Assembly (NCBI GenBank): GCA_949752795.1 | Contig: OX457070.1 | Coordinates: 30,303,088 to 30,367,087 of the forward strand | DNA: 64,000 nt | Direction: 5' to 3' | Origin: Hyperoodon ampullatus | Lineage: Eukaryota; Chordata; Mammalia; Artiodactyla; Ziphiidae | In this document: in pieces, positions 60,818 through 64,000 of the stretch | Layout: each line of letters opens with the position of its first letter | Numbering within the stretch: position 1 is the stretch's first letter | Position numbers and translations under genes: made by a program | Notes under the pieces: model-generated | Told to the model about the DNA's origin: nothing | Database searches by the model: none | The model's input: the letters and a program-made list of their open reading frames with translations, nothing else

Positions 60818-61740
60818 TATTTTTTGTTGTTGAAGTATAGTTGATTTACAATGTTGTGGTAGTTTCTGGTGTATAGCAAAGTGACTCAGTTATACATATA
60901 TATACACATTCTTTTTCATATTCTTTTCCATTACGGTTTATTACAAGATATTGATTATAGTTCCCTGTGCTATGCAGTAAGACCTCAGTGTTTGTATCTG
61001 CTAATCCCAAATTCCTAATTTATCCCTTCCCCGCTTTCCCCTTTGGTAACCATAAGTTTTTTTTTTTTTTATGTCTGTGAGTCTGTTTCGATTGCATAAA
61101 TAAGTTCATTTGTACTATTTTTTAGATTCCACATAGAAGTGATATCATATAATATTTATCTTTGTCTGACTTACTTCACTTAGTATGATAATCTCTAGGT
61201 CCATACATGTTGCTGCAAATGGCATTATTTCATTCTTTTTTATGGCTGAATAATATTCCATTGCATATATGTACCACATCCTCTTTATCCATTCATCATT
61301 TAGGTTATTTCCATGTCTTGGTTATTGTAAATAGTGCTGCTATGAACATAGGGTTGCATGTTATCTTTTTTTTTTTTTTTTTGCAGTATGTGGGCCTCTC
61401 ACTGTTGTGGCCTCTCCTGTTGCAGAGCACAGGCTCCAGATGCGCAGGCTCAGTGGTCATGGCTCATGGGCCCAGCCGCTCCGCGGCATGTGGGATCTTC
61501 CTGGACCGGGGCATGAACCCATGGCCCCTGCATTGGCAGGCAGACTCTCAACCACTGCGCCACCAGGGAAGCCCTCATGTATCTTTTTGAATTACAGTTT
61601 TCTCTGGATATATGTCCAGGAATGAGATTGCAGGATCCTATGGTAGTTCTATTTTTAGTTTTTTAAAGAACCTCCATACTGTTCTCCACAGAGGCTGTAC
61701 CAATTTACAGTCCCACCAACAGTGCAGGAGGGTTCCCTCC
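60818..61740 (-). repeat. LINE-1 3' region, antisense, with a nested SINE
   Basis: L1 3' UTR then ORF2 C-terminus (TATGGCTGAATAATATTCCA, AACCTCCATACTGTTCTCCA). It is interrupted by a young CHR SINE at 61367-61575. A CA/CG-rich simple repeat follows at about 61840-61870. Confidence 0.82.
61367..61575 (-). mobile_element. CHR-type SINE nested in L1
   Basis: Minus-oriented young copy. Flanks GCATGTTATCTTTTT (left) and TCATGTATCTTTTTG (right) look like an imperfect target-site duplication. Confidence 0.87.
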
Positions 61741-62289
61741 AAAATGAATTTGAGAATGTTAGAATGTTGGAGCTGGGAGGATTATCAAATGCCTGCTGTT
61801 TCTGGGCCTCTTTTACCACTATGCTTCGTGTGCATATGCGCACATACACACACACACGCACGCACACACAGCAGATTTTCAATGTCAGTTGCCACAGAGA
61901 AAAAGATTGGCAGGGGGCCAGCTACAGCTCCACACTGTTCCCATGTTCCCAGACCAAGGGGTCTATTCCAATTTATTTACTGCATTGAGACAAAAACTGA
62001 GCACCAGAGCTAATTAGCATGCATTGGGATATTTAATTTTAATAATTAAACAGTGTGCTAGTCAACTGAATGTCACCTCTCATGCCTTTGCTAAAAAGGA
62101 AATGCTGCAATGCTCACTGCTTAGGGGTTTTTCTTGTTCAAACTAACACCACATATTGAGCAAATTAATATCCCATTTTAATGGTCTCGGGTGGGAACCA
62201 GGGGTTCACATGCCAATATAAATAAGGAAGAATGGGTGGAGAAGAATGCTTTCTACATTTCATCAACAGATGAGCACTAGTTCCACATT

Positions 62290-63330
62290 ATTTATTTATA
62301 ATTTATTTTTATTTTGACACAATTAAAAAATTATACAAAAGTTGCAAGCAGAGGGAAAAGAACCTTATTTTCCTGACCCATGTGAGTATAAATTGCCACC
62401 CTGATGCCCATTACCTATGAATTATTTGCATTTCCTGCAAACCAGGGCATTCTTCTACCTGTGTAACCACAGTACAACCAACACGTCAGGAAATGAACAT
62501 TGGTACATTGTTACCAATGAATTCTTAAGCTCCCAATCAAGTTTTGCCAACTGTCCTATTAAGGTCCTTTATAGAAAAAAGATTCAGTTCAGAATCACGA
62601 GTTGCATTCAGTTGTTATGCCTCTTTAGTTCCCTGCAGTTTGGAACAGTTCCTCAGTCTTTCTTTCACTTTAATGACCTTGACACATTTGAAGGTTACAG
62701 ACCAGTTATTTTGCAGTGCGTCCCTCAATTTACTTTTATTTGATGTTTCCTTAGGGTTAAATTCAGGTTATACACCACTGGCAGGAGTACCACTGAAGTG
62801 ATGCTGTATTCTTCTCACCGCATCCCAACAGCGGGTACTTGGCTTTGTCTTGTTCTGTTACTGATGATGCTCACTTTGATCCCTTGATTAAGGTGGCTTC
62901 TGCCAAGCTTTTTATGTAGTCAGTCACTCCTTTTCCCTTTATACTTAATGAGGTTTTTGTTGAGAGATACTCGGGGACCATGTAACTAGTCCATCTCTCA
63001 TTGAATATTCAATTGATTCATTTATTTATTTGTATCTATAAATGCCAGGTTTCCGATTTTATTCAATGGGTTGTAATCCATTACTATGATTATTTATTGG
63101 ATGCTCAAACTGTCCTCAATTTGGCCAGAGGGAAGGTTTTCCACTGGCCTCTGTTTCCTTGTGAGTGCCCCTATCATTCCTTGTGTTCTTCTTTACTGTC
63201 TTTTGAGGACAACAGATGTTCCAGGCTCATCTTGTAATTTCCCTGCTCCAGTCCTGGAATCAGCCATTTCTAAAAGGAGCTCTGGTTCCTTTTACTGGAG
63301 AATGACATTCAGAAGCCAGGATCTGGGCTC
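62290..63330. repeat. Ancient L1M-type fragment
   Basis: CCAACTGTCCTATTAAGGTC, GAGTTGCATTCAGTTGTTAT, GCCTCTTTAGTTCCCTGCAG, AGTTATTTTGCAGTGCGTCC and CTGAAGTGATGCTGTATTCT match a well-known old L1M non-coding region. The subfamily was not resolved. Confidence 0.55.
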
Positions 63331-63598
63331 AAGATGTGCCCACAGAGATACTCATATCACAGTATCTCTGCCCTTACCTTCTCAGTGGCCAGAGTGAGGG
63401 AGGATATGTATGTACACACATATTTTAAAATAGTCATACACGTTTAGAAATAGATGTATATGTATTGCATTTTATATCTGTAGATATTGATAATTTTTCA
63501 GTTTATCAGTTGTATATCATTTAGATCTATATTAATTGAAAATCATAGTTAACACCAATACCTTGATTTAAATTTAACACCACGGGGTTCATTTTAGT

Positions 63599-63702
63599 TT
63601 CCCACTTTCCATATTTGTAACTCCCTTCTCTGACAGTGAGGGACTTGACTTTCCCACTTTCCATATTTGTAACTCCCTTCTTTGACAGTGAGGGATTTGA
63701 CT
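63599..63702 (+). repeat. 52-bp tandem duplication
   Basis: Two adjacent 52-bp units begin at CCCACTTTCCATATTTGTAA (63601 and 63653). They share ACTCCCTTCT and TGACAGTGAGGGA and differ at about two or three positions. Confidence 0.92.
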
Positions 63703-64000
63703 CCTGTTACCAGGAATATATTTACTTATTTGATCAATCATCCTGCAGTGACTGATTCCTCCAGAGCCACCAGCACCCCTTCCCTGTGTGGGAAGCACCC
63801 CACTCAGACCTGGACTCCCTGCTCTGGGTCACCATGGTTCCCACTCTCCATCCTTCCAGCATGGGCACCTACTTTGCTGGGTCCCACCTTATGAGTTTGG
63901 GAAGAAATTGTTTAGGAAGGGAAGGAAAAAGATTAGAAACAACACATTTGTTTATTTATTTATTCTTTTTGGCAAAATAAAGGAGAGGAGAGCTTTTCTA
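63703..64000. other. Unassigned sequence to the window end
   Basis: No gene recognised. The TTTATTTATTTATTC run at 63951-63965 with CTTTTTGGC may be the tail of a SINE that continues past the window. Confidence 0.3.

Overview
This is vertebrate nuclear DNA from a mammal, most likely a cetacean (whale or dolphin). The evidence is about ten young, GC-rich tRNA-derived CHR-type SINEs in both orientations, several longer or older CHR relatives, and many short 3' fragments of young LINE-1. No BovB or ruminant Bov-tA elements were noticed. There are no bacterial-style genes. Almost all long open reading frames are translated repeats, so the genes had to be read exon by exon.

The window holds the gastrokine (BRICHOS-domain, stomach mucus-cell secreted protein) cluster. 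GKN1 lies on the minus strand (coding exons 10391 to 5351) and GKN2 on the plus strand (coding exons 28209 to 34762). They are divergently arranged and separated by 17.8 kb of repeat-rich DNA. Both have six coding exons, consensus splice sites and matching intron phases, and both encode an apparently intact 184-residue secreted protein. A third, minus-strand gastrokine lies beyond GKN2 (45472 to 50116). It is a decayed GKN3: exons 3 to 6 can be recognised, but exon 4 has a frameshift, exon 5 an in-frame TGA and exon 6 a second frameshift, and exons 1 and 2 were not found.

Layout: 1-4.0 kb, an old antisense L1 with nested SINEs followed by a 1.65-kb young L1; 5.2-10.4 kb, GKN1; 10.4-28.1 kb, intergenic with L2, L1, SINE and MLT-like pieces and a 193-bp direct duplication; 28.1-34.8 kb, GKN2; 34.9-45.4 kb, a short duplicated motif, an L1 mosaic, a MER5-like element, a 33-nt U2 snRNA fragment with target-site duplications, and an MLT1-like LTR; 45.5-50.1 kb, the GKN3 pseudogene carrying three SINEs in its introns; 50.2-51.7 kb, an L2 interrupted by a small L1 with a terminal inversion; 51.7-64 kb, repeats and unassigned sequence.

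GKN1 and GKN2 are co-expressed in gastric surface mucous cells in other mammals, and GKN2 there is disulfide-linked to TFF1. The sequence supports retention of both and loss of GKN3. Repeat family names come from recognising consensus-like text by eye. Boundaries are exact only where a target-site duplication is given; otherwise allow roughly 20-50 bases.
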